DNA from: Sutterella sp.
GTDB taxonomy: Bacteria > Pseudomonadota > Gammaproteobacteria > Burkholderiales > Burkholderiaceae_F
NCBI GenBank assembly: GCA_019418605.1
Contig: DYBN01000032.1
Span: forward strand, 1 to 64,000
Length of the DNA stretch: 64,000 nt
Direction of reading: 5' to 3'
Part shown: in pieces, positions 35,628-44,582 of the stretch
How the letters are laid out: every line of letters begins with the position of its first letter
Position numbering within the stretch: the stretch's first letter is position 1
Position numbers and translations under genes: made by a program
The notes under the pieces: generated by a model
Databases searched by the model: none
What the model was told of the DNA's origin: nothing
The model's input: the letters and a program-made list of their open reading frames with translations, nothing else

Positions 35628-36293
35628 ATGCAGACATCTTTAGACAAACCCGCCTCGCGCATCAAGCGGGGGCAGCTCAGAAAGACAAACAAATCGGGCG
35701 AGAGCACGATTGAGAAAATCCTCTCCTCGGCGCGCACCGTGCTCGTGCGCGACGGCATTGAAAAGTTCACGGTGGAAAGAATCGCCCGGGAGGCGCAGAT
35801 CACGAAGGGGACGCTCCTTTACCACTTCCACGACAAGGAGCAGCTCTTGGAGCGCATGATGACGGGCTACGTCGAGCACCTTGAAGAGCGGCTCAACGAA
35901 GGCATCGCCGCCGTGCGCGCAAGCCGCCCCGACATTGCGCCGGAACTTGAGGTTGTGGCGGGATTCATCTGCTGGTACCGCGACTTTCGGCGGCAAAACG
36001 CCGCCTACGCCTCCTTTGGCGTGAGCATCCTCTCGATGTCGATCAACAGTGAAAAAATGCGCCGGCCCGTGCTCGAGTGGTACCGGCGCGTGTTTGCGCG
36101 GCTGCGCGCCGCGGGCAACTCCGACATTCTGGCCGCCGTCCTGATGCTCGAAGGCCTTTTCTATTTGCGGCACCTGCAGCTTGACATGACGACCGACGAA
36201 GAGATCGAGCTTATTTTGAGAAAGATCGAAATCAAGCTCGGGCTCGCCCAAAAGGAGCCCGTGGTGCTGCCGATGCAGGCCTCCCGCCAATAA
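35628..36293 (+). CDS. TetR/AcrR-family transcriptional regulator
   Basis: A 221-residue DNA-binding protein. The N-terminal helix-turn-helix is typical TetR: TIEKILSSARTVLVRDGIEKF, then TVERIAREAQITKGTLLYHFHDKEQLLE (about residues 42-70). The C-terminal ligand domain is helical, with DFRRQNAAYASFGVSILSM and MLEGLFYLRHLQ. ATG 35628 is chosen, although the open frame extends to 35514. Divergent placement makes it the likely regulator of the flavoprotein-cytochrome-lyase-porin unit. The effector may be the unsaturated or aromatic acid, unproven. Confidence 0.9.
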   Translation: MQTSLDKPASRIKRGQLRKTNKSGESTIEKILSSARTVLVRDGIEKFTVERIAREAQITKGTLLYHFHDKEQLLERMMTGYVEHLEERLNEGIAAVRASRPDIAPELEVVAGFICWYRDFRRQNAAYASFGVSILSMSINSEKMRRPVLEWYRRVFARLRAAGNSDILAAVLMLEGLFYLRHLQLDMTTDEEIELILRKIEIKLGLAQKEPVVLPMQASRQ

Positions 36294-36357
36294 GGCGCAG
36301 AGCGCCGCTCAAAGAACGCGGAGGGCTCAGTTTGAACAGGCTGAACCAGCGCTCCCG

Positions 36358-37032
36358 TCAGAGCGGGTTTGAGCCTGTCAGCGCAAACGCGCGCACCGGC
36401 GCGCCGTCGGGCGCTGTGGTCTTTAAGGGCGCCGCGCAAAACCAAACAATGGGCCCTTCTTGAGCCAGCGCCTCGAGTTTTGTGAGGTTCTCAACAATGA
36501 GCCCGCCTCCCGCGGCAAACCAGGCACAATGCCGCTCAACTTCCCCGTACGGGTCGGGCCCGGGCGTATCAAAGCCGATCCCCGTAACGCCAAGCTCGGC
36601 AAGGCGCTTTAAAAGCGCCTTTGTCGGCACGGGATAGGCGCCCGTGAAGTAGTCGTCCTTCCCCCAGCGCGCGGACCACCCGGTCCAAAAGAGCACCCAG
36701 TCAACGCCTGCGGCAGGGCTCTTCAAGTCCGCCGCTTCAAGAAGGCGGCGGCAGAGCGCCTCGCTCTTGTCCTCCTGAAAGCCCGAGCGGCAGTCAAGCA
36801 CGCAGGCGCGCCCGCAAAACGCTTGAAGTGCAAAGGACGACAACGGCTTTCCGTCTTCAAGGACATGCGCGGGCGCGTCAACGTGCGTGGCGCTGTGCGT
36901 GGATAGAGAGAGCCTTGCAAGACGACACCCCTCCTGCGGGATTGTCATCACAGGCTCCACGCCGATGGCGGGGTCCCCCGGATAGGCGGCGGTTGCGCTT
37001 GAGAGCTGATGCGAGAGATCAATGCAGGCCAT
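36358..37032 (-). CDS. Metal-dependent cyclase-family hydrolase (kynurenine-formamidase-like)
   Basis: A 224-residue soluble enzyme of the cyclase family (PF04199), which includes N-formylkynurenine formamidase and isatin hydrolase. The metal motif is STHSATHVDAPAHVLEDG (about 45-62), fitting HxxTHxDxPxH. Other family parts are GIGFDTPGPDPYG and VENLTKLEAL. ATG 37032 follows an AAGGGG site. It lies downstream of dcuC but a terminator intervenes. A link to aromatic amino acid breakdown next to the lyase cluster is tempting, but not shown by the sequence. Confidence 0.85.
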   Translation of the reverse strand: MACIDLSHQLSSATAAYPGDPAIGVEPVMTIPQEGCRLARLSLSTHSATHVDAPAHVLEDGKPLSSFALQAFCGRACVLDCRSGFQEDKSEALCRRLLEAADLKSPAAGVDWVLFWTGWSARWGKDDYFTGAYPVPTKALLKRLAELGVTGIGFDTPGPDPYGEVERHCAWFAAGGGLIVENLTKLEALAQEGPIVWFCAAPLKTTAPDGAPVRAFALTGSNPL

Positions 37033-37082
37033 CGTCCGGCCCCTTAAGTTTTGGTTGTCAGGGTTTTGATTTTGCTTTTGCC

Positions 37083-37141
37083 GACAAAAAAGCCGGCGCA
37101 CCGCCTCAAACGCTTGTTTTTGCGCTGAGGCTGCGGCCGGC
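37083..37141 (-). terminator. Terminator of dcuC
   Basis: Minus strand GCCGGC (37141-37136) pairs with GCCGGC (37097-37092) with an inner stem (TGAGGC with GCCTCA), followed by a run of Ts opposite 37086-37091. It sits about 55 bp after the dcuC stop. Confidence 0.7.
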
Positions 37142-37193
37142 TTTTGCCGAATCCGGGCGGAGGTGCCCGCCCGGGGGAGATTGCACCTTTTGC

Positions 37194-38462
37194 CTATACC
37201 ATGAGCAGTGCGCAGGCAATCACGGCAATAAAGCAGGGAACCGCCGTGCGCTTGACGACTTCGATGGGGTTGGCCATGGCGATGCCCGAGACGAGAATCG
37301 TCACGCCGGCAAGAGGCGACATCGTGCGGCCCAGAGCGCCGGTCAAAAACGCCAGGCCGCCCAGACCTTCGATCGTCATGCCGAAGTCCTTGGCGTGCGG
37401 CGTCACCGTTTCATTGAAGGCAAGCGTTGCCGCGTCGCCCGAACCCGTGATCACGCCCATGATGTACGGGCCAAGCGAGCCGCCCCAGCGGGCGATGTCG
37501 TTGGAGTCCTTGAGCGCCGCAACGAACGTGTCGATCAGACCCGTTGCGCGCAGACCGGCGGCGAAGACGCCCGCGGCGATGATGATGCCCATCACGTCGG
37601 CGTAGCCCTTGCCCATGCCGTTGAAGAACTGCTTGGAGAAGTCCTGCGGATTGGCGCGCGCCACGGCCAGAGCGCAGATGGCGCCGATCAACATGGCCTG
37701 CGCCACGCCCATCTTGATGGCGGGCACCCAGAGGTTGCCGACCACGAGGATGCCGATCGGGACGATCATGACGATGGCCTTGAGGGGATTCGGAACGAAA
37801 TCGTCGTTCTTCTGAATCTTCGACTCGTCGACCTGGGCGTTTTCATCGCCCTTGGCGTCGCCCATCAGCACGCAGGCAATGAAGGTACCCACGAGCACGA
37901 TCGCGCCGCACATCAGCGAATAGGGCATGTGCGTGCCGATGAAGTCGATCACGTCAAGATTGGCCATCTTGGCAACGTAGGGGTTGTGCGAGGTGCCGGG
38001 CGACAGGTACGACCCGATCGTGCCCGCCAAAACGGCTGCCGCGGCACCCGCGGGCTTGATCTTGGCCTTTAGCATCACGGGAATGAGCGTGGAGCCCACG
38101 GCCGCGGCGCACCCTGCGGCCGACGGAAGCGCGATGTTGACAAAGAACGTGATGGCCGTGCAGATGGGCACCAGGAAGATGCCGATGCTGCGCACGGGCG
38201 TTGCAAGGTAGTACACAAGCGAGCGGTCGCACTGCGTGTAGCTCGCGGCAAAAGCAAAGCCCATCGAACCGCAGATTGCCATGATGAGCGAGCTGTTTGT
38301 CATGGACTTGCCGAACTGATTAAGGCCCGACATGAAGTCCCAGCTGATGATGCACAAAAACAGACCTGCGGCGATGAGCACCAGACGCGTTTCCCATCGC
38401 TTGATGAGCGCCCAGATCGTCAATAGGATGACGACGACCGCAATCCAGGAAAGAATCGACAT
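37194..38462 (-). CDS. dcuC: Anaerobic C4-dicarboxylate transporter DcuC family
   Basis: A 422-residue inner-membrane carrier with about 11-12 hydrophobic segments. The family is the DcuC type (C4-dicarboxylate efflux or exchange under anaerobic conditions), with the conserved stretches TFFVNIALPSAAGCAAAVGSTL, GTIGSYLSPGTSHN, VITGSGDAATLAFNETV and FLTGALGRTMSPLAGV. ATG 38462 has GGAGGG upstream. Near fumarate-type reductases it fits dicarboxylate exchange during anaerobic respiration, though substrate range could include other acids. It starts a unit read toward the cyclase gene but is closed by a terminator. Confidence 0.9.
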   Translation of the reverse strand: MSILSWIAVVVILLTIWALIKRWETRLVLIAAGLFLCIISWDFMSGLNQFGKSMTNSSLIMAICGSMGFAFAASYTQCDRSLVYYLATPVRSIGIFLVPICTAITFFVNIALPSAAGCAAAVGSTLIPVMLKAKIKPAGAAAAVLAGTIGSYLSPGTSHNPYVAKMANLDVIDFIGTHMPYSLMCGAIVLVGTFIACVLMGDAKGDENAQVDESKIQKNDDFVPNPLKAIVMIVPIGILVVGNLWVPAIKMGVAQAMLIGAICALAVARANPQDFSKQFFNGMGKGYADVMGIIIAAGVFAAGLRATGLIDTFVAALKDSNDIARWGGSLGPYIMGVITGSGDAATLAFNETVTPHAKDFGMTIEGLGGLAFLTGALGRTMSPLAGVTILVSGIAMANPIEVVKRTAVPCFIAVIACALLMV

Positions 38463-38812
38463 ACGTTTTGCCCTCCAAACGCGGGTCTGCGCCGGGCCGA
38501 CCCGCACTTTTGTCCTTTTTTATGTCTTCTTGTCGCTTCGCCCCGAGCCCGAAGGCCTTCAAGGAGCGCCTCCCCGCGAAGGGAAAACGTCGGCAGCGGA
38601 GTCTCTATGCGGGCTCAAAGCCGAGCCCTGCTGTCGAGTTTAGCCCAGTCGCGGCAAGATTTTGAAACTTTTTGACACGATGGCATTCAATTTCTGCGCC
38701 TGCCGTCAAAGACGGAGACGATATTTGCAAATGAGGGGCGCGGCGGCAAGAAGCGCTGAAACACCCGCCGCACGGCGCAAGACGGCGCAAGACGGCGCAT
38801 GGGGATACAAAA

Positions 38813-38854
38813 AAGGCCGCCCGCGCCCTCTTTTTGAAGGTTTGCGGCGGCCTT
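38813..38854 (-). terminator. Terminator of erpA
   Basis: AAGGCCGCC (38813-38821) pairs with GGCGGCCTT (38846-38854); on the minus strand it is followed by Ts. A second hairpin (GGGCCCG with CGGGCC near 38858-38876) is closer to the erpA stop. Confidence 0.65.
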
Positions 38855-38899
38855 GCGGGCCCGATTTCTCGGGCCGGCCCGGTTTTTTCGCTTTGCAGG

Positions 38900-39274
38900 C
38901 TAGACCGAGAACGACGACCCGCACGAGCAGGACGTCACGGCGTTGGGATTGCGGATGACAAACTGTGAGCCCTCGAGGTCTTCCTTGAAGTCGATCTCGG
39001 CGCCCACAAGGTACTGCATCGAGAGCGAATCGACCAAAAACTTCACGCCGTCGCGCTCGATGACCTCGTCGTCTTCGGCAGGCTTTTCCTCAAACTGAAA
39101 CCCGTACTGAAAGCCCTGGCAGCCGCCGCCCTGCACAAAGACGCGCAGGGGCATGTTGGGGTCGTCCTCCTGAGCGAGAAGCTCCTTGACCTTCTGCACG
39201 CAGGCGTCGGTGAAAACGAGCGGTGCAGGGGCTTCATCCGGCGAGGGATTGACCACTTTGGTTTCTTCAGACAT
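38900..39274 (-). CDS. erpA: Iron-sulfur cluster insertion protein ErpA
   Basis: A 124-residue A-type carrier delivering Fe-S clusters to apoproteins. The three cluster cysteines are in GGGCQGFQYGF (about 50) and the C-terminal TSCSCGSSFSV (CxC). An N-terminal stretch of about 17 polar residues precedes the FTDACVQKVKELLAQE core. ATG 39274 (MSEETKVV) is preferred to the upstream ATG 39289. It lies downstream of mltA with a 175-bp gap on the same strand. Confidence 0.93.
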   Translation of the reverse strand: MSEETKVVNPSPDEAPAPLVFTDACVQKVKELLAQEDDPNMPLRVFVQGGGCQGFQYGFQFEEKPAEDDEVIERDGVKFLVDSLSMQYLVGAEIDFKEDLEGSQFVIRNPNAVTSCSCGSSFSV

Positions 39275-39449
39275 GAAAATTCTCTCCACGCCCGCCCCTT
39301 TTTAGCGAACACACGCTTTGCGAAAAAGGCGGACTTCATCAATATTGTCGGCGCTTGATTATATCCAAAAGGCACCGTTCAAAAGACGGGCCCCGGGGCC
39401 AATAAACACGCCCGGCCGCGGGCAAAAACCCTCGACCGGACGCTACCCC

Positions 39450-40796
39450 CTACATCCGCATGCGGGGATCTTCGCCCTTTGGCATCAAAAGCCAAGCGCG
39501 CACGCTGCTTTTCTGACCTCCCGCCAGGCGCCCCGCGGCCTCGCCAAAGCCCCAGAAGTAGTCAAAGCGAAGCACCCCGCGGATGGCGCTTCCCGTATCC
39601 TGCGCCACCACGGCGCGGGCAAAGGACATGGCGGGGTTTTGCTGGTTCGCCTCGATCACAAAGGGCATCCCCAGAGGCCAGTAGCGCCGGTCGACGGCAA
39701 TCGAGGCGCGCGGCGTCAGGGGAACGCCCTGAGCGCCCACGGGCCCTTCGTCGGCCGAGGCGCCCTTTCTTTCGGCAAAAAAGACAAAGTTGGGATTGGC
39801 GTTTAAAAGCTCCTGCGTGCGCTCGGGGTTGTCGGCGGCCCAGCGCTTGATGCGCTGCATGCTCATCTCGGAGGCAGGAATCCCGGCGTTTGCCACAAGC
39901 CAGTTGGCGATGGCCTTGTAGGGGTGCCCGTTTTGATCGGCAAAGCCCACGCGCATCGACGTGCCGTCGTCCAGGGCAATGCGCCCCGAGCCCTGCACCT
40001 GCAGGAAAAAGGCCTCCACCGGATCGTCGACCCAGCAGATCGCGTAGCGGTTGAGTTCGCCCGTGCGGGCGCGCTCGGCAATCCCCGCGCGCGTATCGTA
40101 GGGCACGATTTTTCGCCCTTTCAGTTTGCCGCGCAGCCGCAGTCCTTTAAGCTGCGGATACTGCGATTCGAGCTCAACGGCAACAAGATCGTCGGGCACG
40201 GAAAAAATCGCATGCTGATAGACCCCGTGCCGCCTGCGGCTTCCGTTTAAAAGCGGCTCGTAGTAGCCCGTGGCAAGCCCCGTGTCAGAAATGCGCGTTC
40301 GTGCGGCCCCCGCTACGCCCTTGGCGGGCGATGCAGCCTGCGCCACCTTCCAGACGTCAAACCACGCAAGGAAAAATTCCCGCGCACGCCCCTGCTCGAC
40401 AAACTGTGCGTTTGAACAGGCATCCAGCCACATCGCGCGCGTTCCCATCTTCGTGCACGAAAGCCGAAAAGCAGACAGGGCCGCCTCCCAGCTTTGGCTT
40501 TCAACAGCAGGCAGCTCCTCAAAGGAAGACCGGGCAAAGCGCACCGAGCCGTCGGCCAAGGGATAAGAGGCCGCCTCGGCGGGCGTGGTTTCAACGGGCG
40601 CAAAGGTCCCCACGGCATCGATGTCTTGACCGTCAATCACAAGGGGCGTCTCAGAAGGCTCCAAGCTCGTGCAGCCCGCAAGAAAAAGCGCCAGAAAAAA
40701 AGCAGCGCCCGCCGCGCGTGCGGTCTGCGGCCGCACGCGCTGCCAGCCGCCGTCAGCCCGCGCGCTCTTTGAATCGTTGCCTGCCGCCTTTTTCAT
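39450..40796 (-). CDS. mltA: Membrane-bound lytic murein transglycosylase A, lipoprotein
   Basis: A 448-residue outer-membrane lipoprotein that cleaves peptidoglycan. The signal ends in the lipobox LALFLAGC (Cys about 42). The MltA core has TGYYEPLLNGSRRR (about 185), then FFLQVQGSGRIAL (about 280), and the 3D domain with catalytic Asp in VVAQDTGSAIRG (about 405). ATG 40796 follows GAGGGAGAACGAGCGC; the frame could extend to 40874. It is 80 bp after hemW in the same direction. Confidence 0.93.
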   Translation of the reverse strand: MKKAAGNDSKSARADGGWQRVRPQTARAAGAAFFLALFLAGCTSLEPSETPLVIDGQDIDAVGTFAPVETTPAEAASYPLADGSVRFARSSFEELPAVESQSWEAALSAFRLSCTKMGTRAMWLDACSNAQFVEQGRAREFFLAWFDVWKVAQAASPAKGVAGAARTRISDTGLATGYYEPLLNGSRRRHGVYQHAIFSVPDDLVAVELESQYPQLKGLRLRGKLKGRKIVPYDTRAGIAERARTGELNRYAICWVDDPVEAFFLQVQGSGRIALDDGTSMRVGFADQNGHPYKAIANWLVANAGIPASEMSMQRIKRWAADNPERTQELLNANPNFVFFAERKGASADEGPVGAQGVPLTPRASIAVDRRYWPLGMPFVIEANQQNPAMSFARAVVAQDTGSAIRGVLRFDYFWGFGEAAGRLAGGQKSSVRAWLLMPKGEDPRMRM

Positions 40797-40875
40797 GCGC
40801 TCGTTCTCCCTCAAAGTGTCCTTGCCATCCGCCTGTCCAGTCGTTTGTCCTTGTCCGCCTCTGACTTGCCTCAAG

Positions 40876-42066
40876 CTAGCGCCGGTCTTCGTCGGGCAGA
40901 AAGCGCTCCTGCACGTCGCTTAAAAAACGCCGCCCGAGCTCGGTGGCCGCAATGCGGCTCTTGTCGGCGACGATGAGCCCTTCTTCGCGCAGATCGTCGA
41001 GCACGGGCTCGATCACGGACAGGGGCAGCCCCGTCGTCTGCTGCCAGCGCGCGGCCGGGACGCCGTCAAAAAGGCGCAGGGCGTTGAGCATGAACTCAAA
41101 GGGAAGCGACTCGGCGTCCACATCGTGCAGCTGCCCGCTGATGCGGCCGGCGCGCACGTCGTCGATGTACAAAAAGGGCGCGCTTCTGCGCACGGTGCGC
41201 AAAATGCCGCCGTCGACGGTCACCTTGCCGTGCGCGCCCGCCCCGATGCCGATGTAATCGCCAAAGGTCCAGTAGGAAAGATTGTGCCGGCAGCGCCGCC
41301 CGGGCCTTGCGTAGCCCGAAATTTCGTAGTGCTCAAATCCGGCGCGCACAAGGCCCGCGTGCACAAGCTCGCCCATGTCGGCCGCGAGATCAATGTCAGG
41401 CAGCCCCGCCGGGGGCGCCTTTGCAAAAGCCGTCCCCTGCTCGATCGTGAGCTCGTAAAAGGAAAGATGCGTCGTGCCCGCACAGATGGCCGCGTCAACG
41501 TCGCGGCGCACGTCTTCCAAGCTTTGCCCTGGCAGCGCGTACATCACGTCAAGATTGACGTTGTCCACGCACGACTGCGCGGCCTCCACCGCGCGGTGCG
41601 CTTCAAGCCCCGTGTGAATGCGCCCGAGAGAGCGCAGAAAGCGGTCGTCGAAGCTTTGCACGCCGATCGAAAAGCGGTTGACTCCCGCGCGGGCGTAGGC
41701 CTCAAAGCGCGACTGCTCGAGCGTCCCGGGATTGGCCTCCATCGTGATTTCGCAATCCTCGGCAAGCCGCACCCGCGCGCGAATGCCCTCCAAAAGCCTT
41801 GCAAAGCCCTGGGCCGTCATCAGGCTCGGCGTGCCGCCCCCAAAAAAGATCGAGGTCACAAGCCTCGGGCCCGAGAGCTCCAGACTTGTCTGCAGGTCCG
41901 CAAGAAGCGCCCTGATGTAGGCCTCCTCATCGACGGAACTTGAGCGCACGAACGAATTGAAGTCGCAGTACGGACACTTGCGCACGCACCAGGGCCAGTG
42001 CACGTAAAGCGCAATCGTCTCGGGCCGCTGCACGGGGCCGCCCAGAGCGGTCGTATCCTCTACCAC
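40876..42066 (-). CDS. hemW: Radical SAM heme chaperone HemW
   Basis: A 396-residue coproporphyrinogen-oxidase-like radical SAM protein that inserts heme into target hemoproteins. The radical SAM motif is WPWCVRKCPYCDFNSF (CxxxCxxC, about 26-41), then FFGGGTPSLM (about 74) and NRFSIGVQSFDD, with a C-terminal HemN-like domain. It starts at GTG 42066, which overlaps the end of rdgB by 7 bp and has AAGGAG 8 bp upstream inside rdgB, so translation is coupled. HemW in a heme-using respirer is consistent with the cytochromes here. Confidence 0.93.
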   Translation of the reverse strand: MVEDTTALGGPVQRPETIALYVHWPWCVRKCPYCDFNSFVRSSSVDEEAYIRALLADLQTSLELSGPRLVTSIFFGGGTPSLMTAQGFARLLEGIRARVRLAEDCEITMEANPGTLEQSRFEAYARAGVNRFSIGVQSFDDRFLRSLGRIHTGLEAHRAVEAAQSCVDNVNLDVMYALPGQSLEDVRRDVDAAICAGTTHLSFYELTIEQGTAFAKAPPAGLPDIDLAADMGELVHAGLVRAGFEHYEISGYARPGRRCRHNLSYWTFGDYIGIGAGAHGKVTVDGGILRTVRRSAPFLYIDDVRAGRISGQLHDVDAESLPFEFMLNALRLFDGVPAARWQQTTGLPLSVIEPVLDDLREEGLIVADKSRIAATELGRRFLSDVQERFLPDEDRR

Positions 42067-42659
42067 CCCCAGCGCTCCTTCAAGGCTTCAAGCATGCGGG
42101 CCATGGCGCGGCCGCGGTGGCTTGCGGCATTTTTTTCCTCGGCCGTGAGCTCTGCGGCGGTCTTTCCCGCCTCGGGCAGATAAAAGTAGGGGTCGTACCC
42201 AAAGCCGCCGCTGCCGCGGGGCGTGGAGACGATCTCGCCCTGCCAGGAAGCCTGCGCGACCACAGGGTCGGGGTCGTCTGCCGTGCGCACGGCAACGAGC
42301 ACGCAGGTGTAGGCCGCGCGCTTGTCTTCAAATTTCTCAAGCGCAGCCACAAGCTTTGCGTTGTTGGCTGCATCGTCGGCGTGCTCGCCCGCGTAGCGCG
42401 CCGAGTGCACCCCGGGCTCGGTGACAAGGGCCCGGGCCGTGATGCCCGAGTCGTCTGCCATGGCGGGCAGCCCCGTCTGGCGCGCCGCGTTTCGGGCCTT
42501 GGCAAGCGCGTTTTCAAGAAACGTCTCAAAGGGCTCGTCGCAGGCGCGCACGCCAAGCTCGCCCTGGGCGACAACCTCAATGCCGCGGCTGCCGAAAAGC
42601 GCGTTGAACTCTCGGATCTTGCCCTTGTTGTTGGAGGCTAAAACAAGTCGTTTTTCCAT
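42060..42659 (-). CDS. rdgB: Non-canonical purine NTP pyrophosphatase
   Basis: A 199-residue RdgB/HAM1 enzyme hydrolysing ITP, dITP and XTP. Motifs are LVLASNNKGKIREF at the N-terminus (SNNxGK), MADDSGITARAL (about 68-79), PGVHSARYAG, and GFGYDPYFYLP (about 153). ATG 42659 is chosen; a GTG precedes it directly. It is between rph and hemW in the usual order yicC | rph-rdgB-hemW. Confidence 0.95.
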   Translation of the reverse strand: MEKRLVLASNNKGKIREFNALFGSRGIEVVAQGELGVRACDEPFETFLENALAKARNAARQTGLPAMADDSGITARALVTEPGVHSARYAGEHADDAANNAKLVAALEKFEDKRAAYTCVLVAVRTADDPDPVVAQASWQGEIVSTPRGSGGFGYDPYFYLPEAGKTAAELTAEEKNAASHRGRAMARMLEALKERWGW

Positions 42660-42716
42660 CACTGTCTGCTGCTGAATTATCGAAAACTCCGAAAACGAGG
42701 CTTTACCCCCGCGGGC

Positions 42717-43439
42717 TTAAAGGCCGAGCACGCGGCGCTGCGCGAGCATGATCTCGCCGCACCCTTTTTGCGCAAGCTCAAGCATCGCATTGAGTTCCTC
42801 ACGCGAAAAAGGCGCTCCCTCGGCCGTGCCCTGAAGCTCAATAAATCGCCCGCTTGCGGTCATCACGACGTTCATGTCGGTGTCGCTTGAGCTGTCTTCG
42901 ACGTAGTCAAGATCAAGCACGGCTCCGGCCGGGGTCATCCCGACGCTTACCGCCGCGACCTGCTCGAGAATCGGGTTTTCCGTGATCTGCCCTTTTTTGA
43001 TCATGTCCTGCACGGCGTCGTAGAGCGCCACCCAGGCCCCGGAAATCGACGCGCAGCGCGTGCCGCCGTCGGCCTGCAGCACGTCGCAGTCAAGCGTAAT
43101 CGTGTAGTTGCCGAGCTTTTTCCGATCCACCACGCCGCGCAGGCTGCGCCCGATCAGGCGCTGGATTTCCTGCGTGCGGCCCGTCTGCTTGCCGCGGGCC
43201 GCCTCGCGGTCGGTGCGCGTGCCCGTCGAGCGCGGCAGCAGCCCGTACTCGGCCGTCACCCAGCCTTCGGCCTTGTCCTTGAGAAACTTGGGCACGCCCT
43301 CGGCAACGCTTGCCGTGCAAAGCACCCGGGTGCGCCCGACGCTCACGAGAACGCTGCCCTCGGCGTAGCAGGTAAAGCCGCGCTCAAAAGTGACGGCGCG
43401 CATTTCATTGGCTGCGCGCCGGTCATGTCGCTCGATCAT
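42717..43439 (-). CDS. rph: Ribonuclease PH
   Basis: A 240-residue phosphorolytic 3'-exoribonuclease that trims tRNA precursors. Conserved features are RFERGFTCYAEGSV-like strands near the start, TAEYGLLPRSTGTRTDREAARGKQ (about 59, shown in part), RLIGRSLRGVVD, CDVLQADGGTRCASISGA, and a C-terminal QGTAEGAPFSREEL. ATG 43439 starts the IERHDRRA segment; an upstream extension to 43514 is not needed. It is divergent from yicC. Confidence 0.95.
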   Translation of the reverse strand: MIERHDRRAANEMRAVTFERGFTCYAEGSVLVSVGRTRVLCTASVAEGVPKFLKDKAEGWVTAEYGLLPRSTGTRTDREAARGKQTGRTQEIQRLIGRSLRGVVDRKKLGNYTITLDCDVLQADGGTRCASISGAWVALYDAVQDMIKKGQITENPILEQVAAVSVGMTPAGAVLDLDYVEDSSSDTDMNVVMTASGRFIELQGTAEGAPFSREELNAMLELAQKGCGEIMLAQRRVLGL

Positions 43440-43629
43440 GTTGTTTCGCTCTTTGTTAAAAATCAACGAAAGGCCCCGGCCGCGCGCCCCAAGGGCTGCG
43501 GCCGACTCGTGCATAATCCTACACGCCTTTGACGGCGCTTAAATGCCGCCGGCAGCCGCGCGCTTTTGCCTGCTCCCGCAGCAGGCATCTTCCCTTCGCG
43601 CGTCTCTTTTTTGCTTGCATCTTCTTCTT

Positions 43630-44529
43630 ATGTCCGTCATCCATTCCATGACCGGTTTTGCCAACACGCAGGGCGAAACCCCTTTGGGCCTGGTCAACAT
43701 TGAACTGCGCTGCGTCAACTCCCGCTTTCTCGACGTCGTCATGCGGCTTGCCGACGAGCTGCGCGCCTACGAGCCCCTCCTGCAGGGCATCGTGAAGTCG
43801 CGCGTGAACCGCGGCAAGTTTGAGTGCCGCGTGAGCCTCGTTGCGCCCGCGCAGGCAGCCTCCAGCATCAACAAGGCGGCTCTCGCCGACCTTTGCCGCC
43901 TGCAGCAGGACGTCCTTGCGCAGATGCCCGACGTCCGCCCCCTTTCCATGGCCGACATCCTCGCCTACCCGGGCATCGTCGCCTCGCGCGAGGCTCAAAA
44001 AGAAGAAGTTGAAGCAGCGCTTGGCCGCGTCATGACGCAGGCCATGGACGCCTTTGACGGGGCAAGACGGCGCGAGGGCGAGGCGCTTGCCCTCGTTCTT
44101 GACCGGCACTTGAACAAAATCACCGAAACGGTCGAAGCGCTCGTGCCGAAGATCCCGCTCATTCACGCCCAGCTCAAGGCAAAGCTCGCCGAGCGGCTTG
44201 AAGCCGATTTAAGCGAAGCGCTCTCAAAGTCAAGCTCTCTCACAAAAGAAGACGTCAACGAGCGCGTGCGCCAGGAAGTCACCCTTTATGCGCTTCGCAT
44301 GGACGTCGCCGAAGAAGTCAACCGCCTGCGCACGCATGTCGCCGAAGTGCGCCGCGTGCTTGAAGCGGGCGGCCCCGTGGGGAGGCGCCTTGACTTCCTT
44401 ACGCAGGAGATGAACCGCGAGTCCAACACGCTTGGCAGCAAGGCCGCCTCCATTGAAATGACGGATGCGGCGCTCGCCCTAAAGCTTGCGGTCGATCAGA
44501 TGCGAGAGCAGATTCAAAATCTCGAATAA
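43630..44529 (+). CDS. yicC: YicC-family endoribonuclease
   Basis: A 299-residue YicC-family protein, lately shown to be an endoribonuclease. It begins SVIHSMTGFANTQGE and has the family's LRCVNSRFLDVVMRLADELR (about 29-48). The C-terminal half is DVNERVRQEVTLYALRMDVAEE then GRRLDFLTQEMNRESNTLGSKA (about 258), the strongly conserved DUF1732 part. ATG 43630 is used; the open frame runs earlier. It is divergent from rph and ends before a bidirectional hairpin at 44549-44580. Confidence 0.93.
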   Translation: MSVIHSMTGFANTQGETPLGLVNIELRCVNSRFLDVVMRLADELRAYEPLLQGIVKSRVNRGKFECRVSLVAPAQAASSINKAALADLCRLQQDVLAQMPDVRPLSMADILAYPGIVASREAQKEEVEAALGRVMTQAMDAFDGARRREGEALALVLDRHLNKITETVEALVPKIPLIHAQLKAKLAERLEADLSEALSKSSSLTKEDVNERVRQEVTLYALRMDVAEEVNRLRTHVAEVRRVLEAGGPVGRRLDFLTQEMNRESNTLGSKAASIEMTDAALALKLAVDQMREQIQNLE

Positions 44530-44548
44530 GGGACGAAAAAACCTGCGG

Positions 44549-44580
44549 CGGCGCGGCAAGGCCCCTTCCTTTCCGCGCCG
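44549..44580. terminator. Bidirectional hairpin between convergent genes
   Basis: CGGCGCGG (44549-44556) pairs with CCGCGCCG (44573-44580), loop 16. It fills the gap between the yicC stop and the converging small gene at 44583; no T-run. Confidence 0.5.
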
Positions 44581-44582
44581 TC

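Noticed and set aside
36828..38072. Plus-strand frame of 414 codons covering dcuC and the cyclase start
   Set aside because: Antisense to two recognisable genes; His/Arg/Gly-rich low-complexity product.
38771..38799. Three near-copies of a 10-bp unit (acggcgcaag)
   Set aside because: Too short to be meaningful; probably replication slippage in a GC-rich gap between genes.
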